Shown: positions 33,918 to 43,448 of the stretch, piece by piece
Layout: the number at the start of each line of letters is the position of its first letter
Position numbering within the stretch: the first letter of the stretch is position 1
NCBI GenBank assembly: GCA_937915835.1
Contig: CALGHA010000151.1
Location: forward strand, 22,806 to 86,805
Direction: 5' to 3'
DNA: 64,000 nucleotides
DNA from: an uncultured Fretibacterium sp.
GTDB lineage: Bacteria; Synergistota; Synergistia; Synergistales; Aminobacteriaceae
Translations under genes and position numbers: made by a program
The notes under the pieces: model-generated
The model's input: the letters and a program-made list of their open reading frames with translations, nothing else
The model's database searches: none
Told to the model about the DNA's origin: nothing

Positions 33918-35675
33918 TTATTTTTTACACTTCAAGCCGCACCCAGCACAGCCGGTTCTGCAGTCAAACGTAAGTTTTTGATTATATGCGTTATGTCTCT
34001 CACGAAGCAGAAAGTTTTTGTCAACTCCAACGTTAATAAAATCCCATGATAATTTTTCGGCTTCCCCTCGTTCTCGCGTAAACTCCTCAGGATTAAGCCC
34101 GCATTGTTCAAACGCGTCAAGCCAGCGTTGCAAATTAAAATATTCCGTCCAGCTGTCAAATCTTGCTCCAGTCTCCCAAGCTCGCAAAATCACTTCACAC
34201 GTTCTTTTGTCGCCTCGTGATAATAGGCCTTCAAGAAAAGTTTGTTCGGGTTCATGATACGCGATTGATAAAGCTCTGTCGTGAACTTGAGACTTTATTC
34301 GTCGGCCTTTATCTTTCAACTCCTCAATAGAATTTTGCCGTTCCCACTGAAACGGAGTATGAGCTTTAGGGACAAATCCTGAGACACTTACACTTACGCT
34401 TGCACGTTTACGACCAATTGCTCGGCCGAGCTTCAAGACTTGATATGACAAACTTGCGATTGCGTCTAAATCTTGTTCAGTTTCAGTCGGAAGTCCCATC
34501 ATGAAATATAATTTTACGTGTTCCCAGCCGCGCGAGAAAATTTCACGAACACACTTAATTATCATTTCTTCGTTGATGCCTTTATTAATAACATCGCGTA
34601 ATCTTTGAGTTCCAGCCTCCGGAGCAAAAGTTATTCCGCCATGTTTTGAGCGTAATCCTTCAAGTTTCTCGGCCAATCCCACAGAAAAACCGTCCATCCT
34701 CAAACTTGGCAGACTCAATTTCACGTGTCTATCGTTCAGAGTTTCAGCGAGTTCATCAATTAGTCTCTCAATTCCCGAATAATCACACGACGCAAGAGAC
34801 ATTAAGCCCGCTTCTTCCCAACCTGTTGAGTTGATAATGTCCATGATTGACTGTGAAGCTTCCTCAACGCTTCGTTCTCGAACAGGACGATTTACCATTC
34901 CTGCCTGGCAAAATCGACAGCCTCGTCCGCAGCCCCTGAAAAGCTCAACAGCCGCCCGGTCATGAACTATGTTAATGCTGGGAATTATCATTGAGTGTAA
35001 AGTGTGAAAGTTTCTCGTGATTTGCCGCGTAACAATCTCGCCTTCATTATGACACAACGGCACGTAAAATCCCGGCAACTTCGCAATCTCACGTAATAAT
35101 TCCTCGCGATTATTCCCATTCTCAAGCACAGGTAATAACTCAGGCAGTAACGCTTCAGCTTCTCCGACGCAGAACACATCAATAAATTCACTCATGACTT
35201 CGGGTGTGTAAGCTCCGTAACCTCCAGCGATTACCAACGGGGAATTTTCATCACGTTCAGAATTTCTTAATCTCAGTCCGGATAAATCAAGTATCGTTAA
35301 AATGTTCGTGTAGCTCGTCTCGTGTGGAAGCGTGAACGCGAGAACGTCAAAATCTTTCACGGGCCTTCTGTGTTCAACCGAGATTAACGGCATATTTTCC
35401 CTGCGCATTAATTCTTCCATGTCAGGCCATACGCAATAAACTCTGTCAGCAAGATAAAATTTACTCTGTTCGTGAATAAAACTCTCGATAATCTGAAAGC
35501 CGTAATAACTCATCCCAGTTTCATAAACATCCGGAAAAGCTAAGCATATTCGTAATTTTGCCTCGTCCCAAGAAATTTTTTCACCAGGCCGCCACTCACT
35601 CCCGCAATATCTAGAAGGACGAGAGACTTGCGACATTAACCGCCATTCAGGACGCGAAAATTCTTCAAATTCCAT
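33918..35675 (-). CDS. TIGR03960-type radical SAM protein with B12-binding-like N-domain
   Basis: Radical SAM enzyme of unknown product, in a conserved family found next to shape genes. The N-terminal half is a B12-binding-like Rossmann domain (RICLAFPDVYETGMSYYGFQII; FCVGEAEALLPELL). The iron-sulfur motif is FRGCGRGCRFCQAG (about residue 250), followed by the SAM-binding barrel (APEAGTQRLRDVINKG; YFMMGLPTETEQD). The C terminus ends in a Cys-rich tag, CRTGCAGCGLKC. The best start is ATG 35675, before the conserved SRPSRYCGSEW; an upstream ATG at 35720 would overlap rodA by 56 nt. The usual companion gene (TIGR03936/DUF2344) is not next to it; topA follows instead. Confidence 0.83.
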   Translation of the reverse strand: MEFEEFSRPEWRLMSQVSRPSRYCGSEWRPGEKISWDEAKLRICLAFPDVYETGMSYYGFQIIESFIHEQSKFYLADRVYCVWPDMEELMRRENMPLISVEHRRPVKDFDVLAFTLPHETSYTNILTILDLSGLRLRNSERDENSPLVIAGGYGAYTPEVMSEFIDVFCVGEAEALLPELLPVLENGNNREELLREIAKLPGFYVPLCHNEGEIVTRQITRNFHTLHSMIIPSINIVHDRAAVELFRGCGRGCRFCQAGMVNRPVRERSVEEASQSIMDIINSTGWEEAGLMSLASCDYSGIERLIDELAETLNDRHVKLSLPSLRMDGFSVGLAEKLEGLRSKHGGITFAPEAGTQRLRDVINKGINEEMIIKCVREIFSRGWEHVKLYFMMGLPTETEQDLDAIASLSYQVLKLGRAIGRKRASVSVSVSGFVPKAHTPFQWERQNSIEELKDKGRRIKSQVHDRALSIAYHEPEQTFLEGLLSRGDKRTCEVILRAWETGARFDSWTEYFNLQRWLDAFEQCGLNPEEFTRERGEAEKLSWDFINVGVDKNFLLRERHNAYNQKLTFDCRTGCAGCGLKCKK

Positions 35676-36783
35676 GCTTCGAACTCGTCCCCTCAATGTA
35701 AATGCTCGCGACAAGCCCAAGTGCTATGAATATCGCTAGCAATGAACTTCCTCCGTAACTCAAGAAAGGCAGCGGTAATCCTGTAACCGGAACAATCCCT
35801 ATGCTCATTCCCATGCTCTCGAACATCTGAAACCAGAGCCATGAAGCTACACCGGCCGTGAGAATTTTACTGCGTCTGTCCCGGCTGTTAATTCCCGTCA
35901 TGATTATTCTGAATAGCAAAAGTGAAAACAGGAAAATTAATATCATGTTGCCCAAAAATCCGAACTCCTCAGAAAATACGCTGAAGATAAAATCCGTATG
36001 AGGCTCAGGAAGAAATTTCAACTTGCTCTGTGTTCCAAGCATGAAGCCTTTTCCCGCAAATCCTCCTGAACCTACAGCAATTCGCGATTGAATGACGTTA
36101 TAGCCCGCGCCTAATGGGTCTCGCATTGGGTCTAGAAATACTAATATTCGCTTCTTCTGATAATCTTTCAGGACAAACATAATCAATAATGGAATTGCTG
36201 AAGCTCCAAGTCCGATAATGCTTAGTAAATATTTCAATGGAGTTCCGGCGGCTAAAAGCATTCCGAACGAGATTACGAGAAAAACTAACGCACTTCCGGC
36301 ATCAGGCTGAAGTAAAACGAGAAAAACAGGCAGTGAAATTACTCCCAAGCCCATCATGAAAGTCTTGAAGTCCAACGGAGGATAACGACTCAGAAATTTT
36401 GACATCATCAGGATTATCGCAACTTTAGCAAACTCCGAAGGCTGAAATCTTAAGCCCCCGATACCTATCCAGCTTTGAGCACCATTAACTTTTGGAGCAA
36501 ATATAGCCGTCAACAACAGGAATAATAAAGTCAAGCCGAATAACGGATAAGCCCCTTCGAGTAATTTATTATGTCCGATAATCATGATTAATAACATAGC
36601 AAGAATGCTCACGATTAACCAGAGAGATTGACGAACAGCGAAGTCAAAGCCTCGTCCTGAAGCTCCGGCGGCAGCACTGTAAATGCAAAAAACTCCCCAA
36701 ACTGAGAGAAGAATTGCCGCTAAGAACATAATTCTGTCAGTCAGGGAAAAATCTTCTTTGAGAGATGTCCAGAGATTACGCAA
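35665..36783 (-). CDS. rodA: RodA peptidoglycan glycosyltransferase (SEDS)
   Basis: Polymerises lipid II during side-wall growth, working with PBP2 (mrdA) and MreBCD. The 372-residue protein has about ten membrane helices and SEDS signatures: GAQSWIGIGGLRFQPSEFAKVAII near residue 100, LLQPDAGSALVF near 160, and near the C terminus FEFGFLGN-like EEFGFLGNMI and TGLPLPFLSYGGSSLL. It follows minE by 3 nt on the same strand. The C-terminal end overlaps the start of the radical SAM gene by 11 nt. Confidence 0.95.
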   Translation of the reverse strand: MRNLWTSLKEDFSLTDRIMFLAAILLSVWGVFCIYSAAAGASGRGFDFAVRQSLWLIVSILAMLLIMIIGHNKLLEGAYPLFGLTLLFLLLTAIFAPKVNGAQSWIGIGGLRFQPSEFAKVAIILMMSKFLSRYPPLDFKTFMMGLGVISLPVFLVLLQPDAGSALVFLVISFGMLLAAGTPLKYLLSIIGLGASAIPLLIMFVLKDYQKKRILVFLDPMRDPLGAGYNVIQSRIAVGSGGFAGKGFMLGTQSKLKFLPEPHTDFIFSVFSEEFGFLGNMILIFLFSLLLFRIIMTGINSRDRRSKILTAGVASWLWFQMFESMGMSIGIVPVTGLPLPFLSYGGSSLLAIFIALGLVASIYIEGTSSKHGI

Positions 36784-36786
36784 GGC

Positions 36787-37062
36787 TCAATTTACGTCAA
36801 CTTTTCCGCGCTTAATCTTGATTACTGGAATATTCGCAACTAAAGCTACCATTTTATCGTCATGGTCAAGGTCAATCTCGATTTTGTTTATGTCTATATC
36901 CATGTATTTTGTCAGCACTGTGATAATCTCGTCGCGCAAATTATCAAGAAGCTGAGGGGACATTTCCGTTCTGTCGTATGCTACCACAAGTTTCAAACGG
37001 TCTTTGGCAATTTTACCTGAACCGTCCTTACCTCCTCCGAATAGATTTTTCAAGAAGTCCAC
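36787..37062 (-). CDS. minE: cell division topological specificity factor MinE
   Basis: Stimulates the MinD ATPase and drives Min dynamics so the septum forms at mid-cell. The 91-residue protein has the N-terminal amphipathic segment MDFLKNLFGG, the anti-MinCD region KDRLKLVVAYDRTEMSP and the C-terminal dimer domain (DELRDEI-like LRDEIITVLTKYMDID). It lies 22 nt after minD and before rodA. The presence of minE with minCD marks a Gram-negative-type oscillating system. Confidence 0.95.
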   Translation of the reverse strand: MDFLKNLFGGGKDGSGKIAKDRLKLVVAYDRTEMSPQLLDNLRDEIITVLTKYMDIDINKIEIDLDHDDKMVALVANIPVIKIKRGKVDVN

Positions 37063-37084
37063 TTTTCACACGCCCCTTCCTTAC

Positions 37085-37894
37085 TTACTTCTTTTTGCCC
37101 GTGAAAAACTTCTTGAGCTTGCTGAAAAATCCCCTTGTCGCGTAACTCTCTAAGTCCATCAACGGAACATCCCTGCCCAATAACCTCTCGGCTATGTTCA
37201 AATATGCATGGGCCGCAGGACTGTCAAGCGTCATAGTCATTGGCTCACCGTTATTCGTTGACCTTATTACACTTTCATCTTCAGGGACAACGCCGATTAA
37301 GTCAATCGAAAGCACATCAAGAATATCATCTTTTGCGAGCATATCTCCGTCCTGAACCATGTTAGGCCTTAACCTGTTAATAATTAATCTTATCGGAGAT
37401 TTTCCCATTGACTCAAGCATTCCGATAATTCTGTCAGCGTCTCTAACAGCAGGAATTTCCGGAGTTGTTACGACGAGTGCCTCATCAGCTCCGGCCGCAG
37501 CATTCTTGAAGCCTCCTTCAATTCCAGCAGGACAATCAAGCAGGACAAAATCAAACTCAGGCTTTAACTCCTCAACAAGCCCTATCATCTGTTCGGGATT
37601 AACGGCATCTTTCGTCCGAGTTTGAGCGGCAGGAAGAAGATACAGGCCCGGAACTCTTTTATCCTTCACGAGAGCTTGAGCCATTTTGCAAGTTTTTTCG
37701 ATTACGTCAATAAAATTATAAACAACGCGATTTTCCAGGCCCATAATCACATCGAGATTACGAAGCCCAACATCAGCGTCAACAGCCACGACTTTTTTAC
37801 CAAATTTAGCCAGAGCGGCGGCAATATTCGCGGTTGATGTAGTTTTGCCGACCCCTCCTTTGCCTGAAGTCGTTACGATTACACGTGCTGCCAT
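37085..37894 (-). CDS. minD: septum site-determining ATPase MinD
   Basis: Membrane-associated ATPase that recruits MinC. The 269-residue protein has the deviant Walker A GKGGVGKTT (residues 11-19), Walker A' AVDADVGLRNLD, and VLLDCPAGIEGG. The C terminus ends in an amphipathic targeting helix (FFSKLKKFFTGKKK). It starts directly after the minC stop codon and is followed by minE. Confidence 0.96.
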   Translation of the reverse strand: MAARVIVTTSGKGGVGKTTSTANIAAALAKFGKKVVAVDADVGLRNLDVIMGLENRVVYNFIDVIEKTCKMAQALVKDKRVPGLYLLPAAQTRTKDAVNPEQMIGLVEELKPEFDFVLLDCPAGIEGGFKNAAAGADEALVVTTPEIPAVRDADRIIGMLESMGKSPIRLIINRLRPNMVQDGDMLAKDDILDVLSIDLIGVVPEDESVIRSTNNGEPMTMTLDSPAAHAYLNIAERLLGRDVPLMDLESYATRGFFSKLKKFFTGKKK

Positions 37895-38644
37895 TTACGA
37901 ATTAGACCCTCCTGTTCTATTCAAGAAAAATTTATTTTCACGGATTACCGGCATATTATTTTCGAGCGTGATCAAGACACTTTTACGCCAGCAAGCTGTA
38001 GAGTTTTCATCAGCGTAACATAATTTATTCCCAATTCTGACCTGAGGAGTTTCGAAACATCCTGCCCAGACGAAAACGTCATCTCGTCCGTGAGCTCCGG
38101 CATGAACTACACCGATTAATTTCCCAGCAATGATTATGCTTCCTCCTGCCAAGATTTCGGCACCTGGATTTAGATGTCCCCAAATCAGAATGTCGCCTTC
38201 TGTTTCAATTCGCTGACCTGAACGAAGAGAATTATATACGATTTTGAGGGCTGAATTTTTTTCCCTTTCTTTTTGAGCTTCAAGAATTTGTGAAATCACT
38301 TCAGCATCAGGCTCAACGGAGATTAATCCTGCCGCCCGAAATAGTTTCAAGCTGTCATCGTTAGTGCTCAGCCAAGCGAGAATTTTTATGCCCTTTTCCC
38401 AAACGATACTGTTAAGCATGTGAAGAATAAGCCGCCTTGAACATGCACGTCCGGCGAAGTCTAAAACTATTCCCTGTTCGTCAGGAAGTTTATAATTTCC
38501 CGTCGGAATGCGAACGAATGACTTTAACAATTCGTCCTCCGTCAGGCTCTCAGGAATAATAAACTTTATCCCGTAACTTGTTCTTTCGGGCTTAATCTGA
38601 GAATTTGGCTTGTGAATTTTCCTTAGTAAATTTGATATCTTCAT
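37895..38644 (-). CDS. minC: septum formation inhibitor MinC
   Basis: Inhibits FtsZ assembly away from mid-cell. The N-terminal domain (about residues 20-125) is divergent. The C-terminal beta-helix domain is clear: VYNSLRSGQRIETEGDILIWGHLNPGAEILAGG-type sequence near 140-170 and GVVHAGAHGRDD near 185, then RIGN. Length 249. It abuts minD without a gap. A 115 bp spacer that contains a short direct repeat (AATTTTTATGTG, two copies near 38685-38705) separates it from mrdA. Confidence 0.88.
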   Translation of the reverse strand: MKISNLLRKIHKPNSQIKPERTSYGIKFIIPESLTEDELLKSFVRIPTGNYKLPDEQGIVLDFAGRACSRRLILHMLNSIVWEKGIKILAWLSTNDDSLKLFRAAGLISVEPDAEVISQILEAQKEREKNSALKIVYNSLRSGQRIETEGDILIWGHLNPGAEILAGGSIIIAGKLIGVVHAGAHGRDDVFVWAGCFETPQVRIGNKLCYADENSTACWRKSVLITLENNMPVIRENKFFLNRTGGSNS

Positions 38645-38759
38645 TCTTTAAATCATTCTTTAAACTTTTATGTCGAAAAATTTTTATGTGCGTAATTTTT
38701 ATGTGAAACTTGATTTTTTGCAAGTGTTAATTTTTCCCAACGTTCTACAAAAAAATTTG

Positions 38760-40478
38760 CTAATCTTCATGAGACAATAAATGAGCGAGTAACTGAGCAA
38801 CCAAAGGAGCCGCAACGCTTGAACCGTGTCTTCCAGCTTCGACGACAGCAACAGCCACGTACTTGGGATTTCCGACAGGAGCATAGCCGGCGAATAAAGC
38901 ATGATCTGCGCCGTGAGAGTTCTGAGCTGTTCCGGTTTTGCCAGCAATGGGAATTCCGAAGCGTCCTGCTCTTGAGCCTGTTCCTCGTGATACGACGTAC
39001 TCAAGACCTTTTTGAACGATCGCGAGCTTGGCAGGAGTTACGCCGATATTCTCAGGAGTTTTGTAACCTTTTTTATTGAGATGTGGCGTTACCATTTTTC
39101 CGCCGTTAGCTATAGCCGCATAAACTCGTGCAATCTGTATCGGTGTCATTAACATATAGCCTTGTCCGATTGAGTAATTTATCGTGTCGCCGTTGAGCCA
39201 TTGAGTTTTGAAGCGTCTCATTTTCCAGTCAGGCCCGGCAATATTTCCTCCGCTCTCACCAGGCAAATCAATTCCCGTAGGTTCGCCCAAGTGAAATTTT
39301 CTGCCCCATTTGATTAATTTATCAATTCCAGATTTCAAGCCGGCAAGATAGAAAAATACATCACATGAATGCTGCAACGCTCCCGTCACGTTTAAGCCGC
39401 CGTGTCCTGAGTGTTTCCAGCATTTGAAAGTGTGTGAGCCGAAACGTAATCCCCCTCGACATGAAAACATCGTACGTTCGTTAATCACGTTCTCTTCAAG
39501 ACACGCAATTGACATGAAGGCCTTGAACGTTGAAGCAGGAGGATAAACTCCAGCAATTGCCCTGTCAAGCATGGGACGATCCGGATTATTCACAATTGCG
39601 TTCCATTCACGAGCAGAAACTCCCCACGTCAAAGGATTATTATCATAAACGGGACTTGAAGCTAAAGCTAATATCTCGCCGGTGTTCACGTCCATAGCCA
39701 GCAATGCACCTTTGTAATCGCTCAACAACTCAACGGCCAATTTCTGAGCCGCCATATCAAGCGTCAAATGCAAGTCCTCACCTTTAACAGCAGGATTAGC
39801 GTCAAGAGTTCTGATTTTTCGGCCTCGTGCGTCAACTTCAAGAGCTTCCTGACCAGGTGAACCTCGCAAAATTTCCTCGTATGAACGTTCAACGCCGGAT
39901 TTCCCGATTAAGTCGCCTCCGGTGTAGCCTTGTTCCGAACGAGCTTTTAACTCCGTCTCTGATATCTCGCTGACATAACCTAAAATATTTGCCGCAATCG
40001 TCCCAGCCGGATAAGTCCTTCGCCAGACGCTTAACGGGAAAAGTTCACGAGGAAATTCATAATCAGCAACGAGTTCAACCATTTGTGTCATCGTCAAGTT
40101 CTGCACGATTTTCATTACACGATACGGAGCTAATCTCTGCTGCTTTATCGTCTTCTCTAAGTCCGGAACTGTTATCGGGATACCATGACGCATTAAAATT
40201 TTGCTTAAGTTTTCGAGCTTGGCCGGAGTGTTCAAATCTAACGGATAACCCATAATGCTGAACGTCGTATCATTGACAGCAAGAGGCACCCCATGACGGT
40301 CAAAAATTTCGCCTCTCGGTGCAGGAAATCGTATCATCCTTAATCTATTTGAATGCGCTAGACGAATATATTTATCACCTTGATTAATCTGAAAGAAGTA
40401 TAAGCCGGAGATTAAGATTAACACTGAAAGAGTTATGCCGTAAAAGAAAAATTTCAATCGTGAGTCCAAAATTTCCAT
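38760..40478 (-). CDS. mrdA: penicillin-binding protein 2 (elongation transpeptidase)
   Basis: Cross-links peptidoglycan in the elongation complex with RodA. One N-terminal helix (residues 9-30), then the dimerisation domain with RGEIFDRHGVPLA (55-67). The transpeptidase motifs are complete: SxxK at Ser316-Lys319 (PPASTFKAF), SxD/N at SCD (371-373) and KTGT at 514-517. SIGQGY before the last motif is typical of PBP2. Length 572. Fourth gene of the mreB-mreC-mreD-mrdA cluster. Confidence 0.95.
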   Translation of the reverse strand: MEILDSRLKFFFYGITLSVLILISGLYFFQINQGDKYIRLAHSNRLRMIRFPAPRGEIFDRHGVPLAVNDTTFSIMGYPLDLNTPAKLENLSKILMRHGIPITVPDLEKTIKQQRLAPYRVMKIVQNLTMTQMVELVADYEFPRELFPLSVWRRTYPAGTIAANILGYVSEISETELKARSEQGYTGGDLIGKSGVERSYEEILRGSPGQEALEVDARGRKIRTLDANPAVKGEDLHLTLDMAAQKLAVELLSDYKGALLAMDVNTGEILALASSPVYDNNPLTWGVSAREWNAIVNNPDRPMLDRAIAGVYPPASTFKAFMSIACLEENVINERTMFSCRGGLRFGSHTFKCWKHSGHGGLNVTGALQHSCDVFFYLAGLKSGIDKLIKWGRKFHLGEPTGIDLPGESGGNIAGPDWKMRRFKTQWLNGDTINYSIGQGYMLMTPIQIARVYAAIANGGKMVTPHLNKKGYKTPENIGVTPAKLAIVQKGLEYVVSRGTGSRAGRFGIPIAGKTGTAQNSHGADHALFAGYAPVGNPKYVAVAVVEAGRHGSSVAAPLVAQLLAHLLSHED

Positions 40479-40486
40479 ATAATTAT

Positions 40487-40954
40487 TTACACCTTCATAT
40501 CACGAACTTTGCCGGAATATATTGCCATCGTAATGAAAATTGCAGGAAGTGAATAAATCTGTTGATAAAGAAAATAACTCCAGCCGATATTGCCGCCCAA
40601 AATTAAAACAGGAAGCAAAGGAGGGATTAACTGTGTAATTTCCAGGAGAATAAACACGAGCCAGCCTGTCCCGGAAACTCGGCCTTGAGGAGGAATTAAT
40701 CCCCAAACCTGAATTATGACTAGGACGACAGCAACATAACCGAGCGTGAAAAATCCGGGAATTCCTACCCAGCGTAAATCCCATAATGCTCCTCCGGCAA
40801 ATGCGCTCCAGATTGCCCAGAGATTGTCATCATTGCCCTCGTCAATCAATAATTTATACGCAATCCCAAGCATGAATAATCCGGGAATTTGCATCCCGCC
40901 GCCAGTAAAAACTGTTAAGACATCCTGAATTAACCATAAAACTACTAACAACAT
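40487..40954 (-). CDS. mreD: rod shape-determining protein MreD
   Basis: Integral membrane partner of MreC. The 155-residue protein is very hydrophobic, with about five helices and little sequence conservation; the call rests on position between mreC and mrdA, length and hydrophobic pattern (FMLGIAYKLLIDEGND; GALWDLRWVGIPGFFTLGY, the latter resembling the G-x-x-x-D-x-x-x-x-x-x-G-x-x-x-L pattern of MreD). Its start overlaps the last base of mreC. Confidence 0.85.
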   Translation of the reverse strand: MLLVVLWLIQDVLTVFTGGGMQIPGLFMLGIAYKLLIDEGNDDNLWAIWSAFAGGALWDLRWVGIPGFFTLGYVAVVLVIIQVWGLIPPQGRVSGTGWLVFILLEITQLIPPLLPVLILGGNIGWSYFLYQQIYSLPAIFITMAIYSGKVRDMKV

Positions 40955-41724
40955 TAATATTTCACCGTGTAAAATCTAGACATGTCAGCACCAGGCTCAA
41001 CCCTGTACATTCTATAACCGTCAGAACCGGCAGGAAACTCACCAGCAATTTTTCCAATCGGAAGACCAGGCGGCAATTGTTCACCGACCATAGCCGTACA
41101 AACTTTCATCCCTAAGCGAACATTTCGGCCAGCAGGAATATATTTCAGCAGGACAATTCCATTCCCCTCGCCTGTGATAACGCCTAAATCCCGAGTTTCC
41201 TCGATTACTGCAGGTATCATGAACGAACTTGACGTGATTAATTCCGCCCATGATGACATTAATGATACTGTGCTGATACGGCCGATTAAATATCCCTCAC
41301 TGAAAACCGGTAATCCCTGAGTGATTTTGTCCTGTTCACCCCGATCAATTCTAATTTCGCTCCACCATGACATTGGCGCTCTCAGAGTTACGCGTGCTGT
41401 CTTTACGTCATCGCTTGAAATCGTAAAATTCTTCTCACTCGTAACTTTTGCCAGTTCAAGACGTAAAGCGGCGTTCTCATTACGTAATTTCGCAATCTCA
41501 GTGTTGAGATAATTATTATCGTTTGAACGAGACCGCCAGCCTAAATAAATTTCACGCAGGACAACAGCAGGATATTCCGGGACGAATAAAATTGCTCCCC
41601 AGATGTCAATAATATTCTTCATTATGCCAAGTCCTGAACTTACACCGAGCAAAAACAATCCCAAAATTAAGGCCGTAAGTCCGTGTGCCCATTCTCGTGT
41701 AGTATTGCGGGTATTATTGTCCAT
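40954..41724 (-). CDS. mreC: rod shape-determining protein MreC
   Basis: Periplasmic scaffold that activates PBP2. The 256-residue protein has one N-terminal helix (GLTALILGLFLLGVSSGLGI), a coiled coil (about residues 70-95; EIAKLRNENAALRLELAKVTSE) and the beta-barrel pair with DRGEQDKITQGLPVFSEGYLIGRI near 130 and LPPGLPIGKIAGEF near 220. Overlaps mreB and mreD by single bases, so the three genes are translationally coupled. Confidence 0.93.
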   Translation of the reverse strand: MDNNTRNTTREWAHGLTALILGLFLLGVSSGLGIMKNIIDIWGAILFVPEYPAVVLREIYLGWRSRSNDNNYLNTEIAKLRNENAALRLELAKVTSEKNFTISSDDVKTARVTLRAPMSWWSEIRIDRGEQDKITQGLPVFSEGYLIGRISTVSLMSSWAELITSSSFMIPAVIEETRDLGVITGEGNGIVLLKYIPAGRNVRLGMKVCTAMVGEQLPPGLPIGKIAGEFPAGSDGYRMYRVEPGADMSRFYTVKY

Positions 41725-42779
41725 TAACGAGTTCCGCGCTCAACAGACGTTAAAATTTTGCTCATAGCTTCAAGATTGTCTAAAATTTTTCCAACTCCCA
41801 GAGCAACAGAATTTAACGGGTTATCAGCGACTATCACAGGCGTATTGATTGCACGTGATAATCTCTCACTCAAGCCGCGCATTAAAGCAACTCCGCCGGT
41901 CAAGATTATTCCTCTGTCGACGACATCTTTTGAGAGTTCAGGAGGCATTTTCTCAAGAGCAACTTTCACCATGTCTTCAATGCTGACTAAAATCGGCTCA
42001 AGAGCTTCACGAACTTCAACCGAAGAAACCGTATCACTCTTAGGAAGTCCGTCCGATAAATCCCGGCCCTTAACGTTCATTTCGAGTTCAGTATCAAGAG
42101 ACAGAGCAGAACCGATTGTATTTTTCACCTCTTCGGCTGTAGCTTCACCGATTAATAACGCGTAACGTGAACGAACCATATTTACGATTGCTCCGTCCAT
42201 CATTTTGCCGGCAGTTCTCAGTGAGCTTGTTACGACAATTCCGCCGAGTGAAATTACGCTTACTTCGCTTGTTCCTCCTCCAATGTCAATAATCATGCAG
42301 CCATGAGGTTTATCAATCGGAAGTCCGACACCGAGCGCGGCAGTTATCGGCTCTTCAACAACGAAGGCTTCTCCTGCTCCTGCACCGAGTGTTGCGTCGA
42401 TTACGGCTTTACGTTCAACTTCAGTAACTTCGGCAGGAATAGAGATTACTACGCGTGGATGAACTTTGAAGGCATTACCCGAATTTATTCGTTTCAAGCA
42501 GTAGCGTATTAATTCTTCGGTCATGTCGAAGTTCGCGATTACTCCACCTTCGAGGGGCCAGATTGCTTCGATACCATGCGGGACTTTTCCGGACATTGCT
42601 TTTGCTTCCGTTCCGACGGCGATAACCTCAAAGCCTGCTCCTCTTGGTAATTTCCTGACTGCTACGGCTGAAGGCTCACTGAACACGATACCTTTATCCT
42701 TGACATAAACGACGACATTTGATGAGCCTAAATCTATGCCTACGTCCATTCCCAGCATTCCAGATAAATATTTGAACAT
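41724..42779 (-). CDS. mreB: actin-like cell-shape protein MreB
   Basis: Forms membrane-bound filaments that guide side-wall synthesis. The 351-residue protein has the phosphate-1 loop DVGIDLGSSNVVVY, connect-1, phosphate-2 GCMIIDIGGGTSEVSVISLGG (near 160) and the adenosine loop GIILTGGVALMRGL (near 288). The N-terminal MFKYLSGMLG could be a membrane-binding amphipathic helix. It follows an MBL hydrolase gene by 15 nt. Partner RodZ is encoded at 22254-23123. Confidence 0.97.
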   Translation of the reverse strand: MFKYLSGMLGMDVGIDLGSSNVVVYVKDKGIVFSEPSAVAVRKLPRGAGFEVIAVGTEAKAMSGKVPHGIEAIWPLEGGVIANFDMTEELIRYCLKRINSGNAFKVHPRVVISIPAEVTEVERKAVIDATLGAGAGEAFVVEEPITAALGVGLPIDKPHGCMIIDIGGGTSEVSVISLGGIVVTSSLRTAGKMMDGAIVNMVRSRYALLIGEATAEEVKNTIGSALSLDTELEMNVKGRDLSDGLPKSDTVSSVEVREALEPILVSIEDMVKVALEKMPPELSKDVVDRGIILTGGVALMRGLSERLSRAINTPVIVADNPLNSVALGVGKILDNLEAMSKILTSVERGTR

Positions 42780-42794
42780 TTACTTTATTCCTCG

Positions 42795-43436
42795 TTATCT
42801 TGGCCAATAAGGATTTAATTCCCGTTCTTCACCGATTGAAGTATCCGGCCCGTGTCCAGGCAAAACGTGTAAGCTGTCATGAAACTCCGCAATTTTTCTC
42901 AATGACGCTTCAAGCTGTAAATCATCTCCGCCCTCTAAGTCCGTACGTCCGACGCTCTGAGCAAAAAGTGTGTCGCCTGAGATTAGGACGCTGTGATTAT
43001 CTTTGTCGGTGATTAAGTAACACACGCTGCCTTGAGTATGTCCGGGAGTCTCGAAAACTTTGATTTTATAGCCGGGAAAATCGATAACTCTTCCGTCGTC
43101 AACTTCCTGAAAATGAGAACTCTCAAGCCCCGAACAGTTCACCCCGAGTAAATCTTGAAGCTCACGTGAAGGATTACTAAGCGAATTTGCATCTTTTGAG
43201 CCGATGAAAATATTATTGCCGACGAGATTAACAAGCTCATGAATGCCGGCAATATGGTCAATATGTCCGTGAGTTAATAAAATCATCTTGAGCTTCAATT
43301 CATTATCATTGAGAAATTTTCTGACATGCTTAGTATTTCCGCCAGGATCCACGAAAAAAGCCTCTTTCGTCTCGTCATCCCAAAATAAATAGCCGTTCGT
43401 CCATAATGCCCCTAATGAAAAGCGTTTGTAATTCAT
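42795..43436 (-). CDS. MBL-fold metallo-hydrolase (glyoxalase II-like)
   Basis: Zinc hydrolase of the metallo-beta-lactamase fold. Metal motif THGHIDH (near residue 55), GHTQGSV (near 132) and SGDTLF (near 150), then PGHGPDTSIGEE at the C terminus. Length 213 matches the small hydrolase that often follows dtd and relA in Firmicutes. Substrate unknown; thioester or glutathione-type hydrolase is possible. Starts 12 nt after dtd. Confidence 0.85.
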   Translation of the reverse strand: MNYKRFSLGALWTNGYLFWDDETKEAFFVDPGGNTKHVRKFLNDNELKLKMILLTHGHIDHIAGIHELVNLVGNNIFIGSKDANSLSNPSRELQDLLGVNCSGLESSHFQEVDDGRVIDFPGYKIKVFETPGHTQGSVCYLITDKDNHSVLISGDTLFAQSVGRTDLEGGDDLQLEASLRKIAEFHDSLHVLPGHGPDTSIGEERELNPYWPR

Positions 43437-43448
43437 TAATCTTTCTCC

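Noticed and set aside
38680..38710. Short direct repeat AATTTTTATGTG between mrdA and minC
   Set aside because: Only two AT-rich copies of 12 nt; could easily be chance and has no hairpin.
41758..42165. 135-residue plus-strand frame
   Set aside because: Complement of mreB, which is unmistakable.
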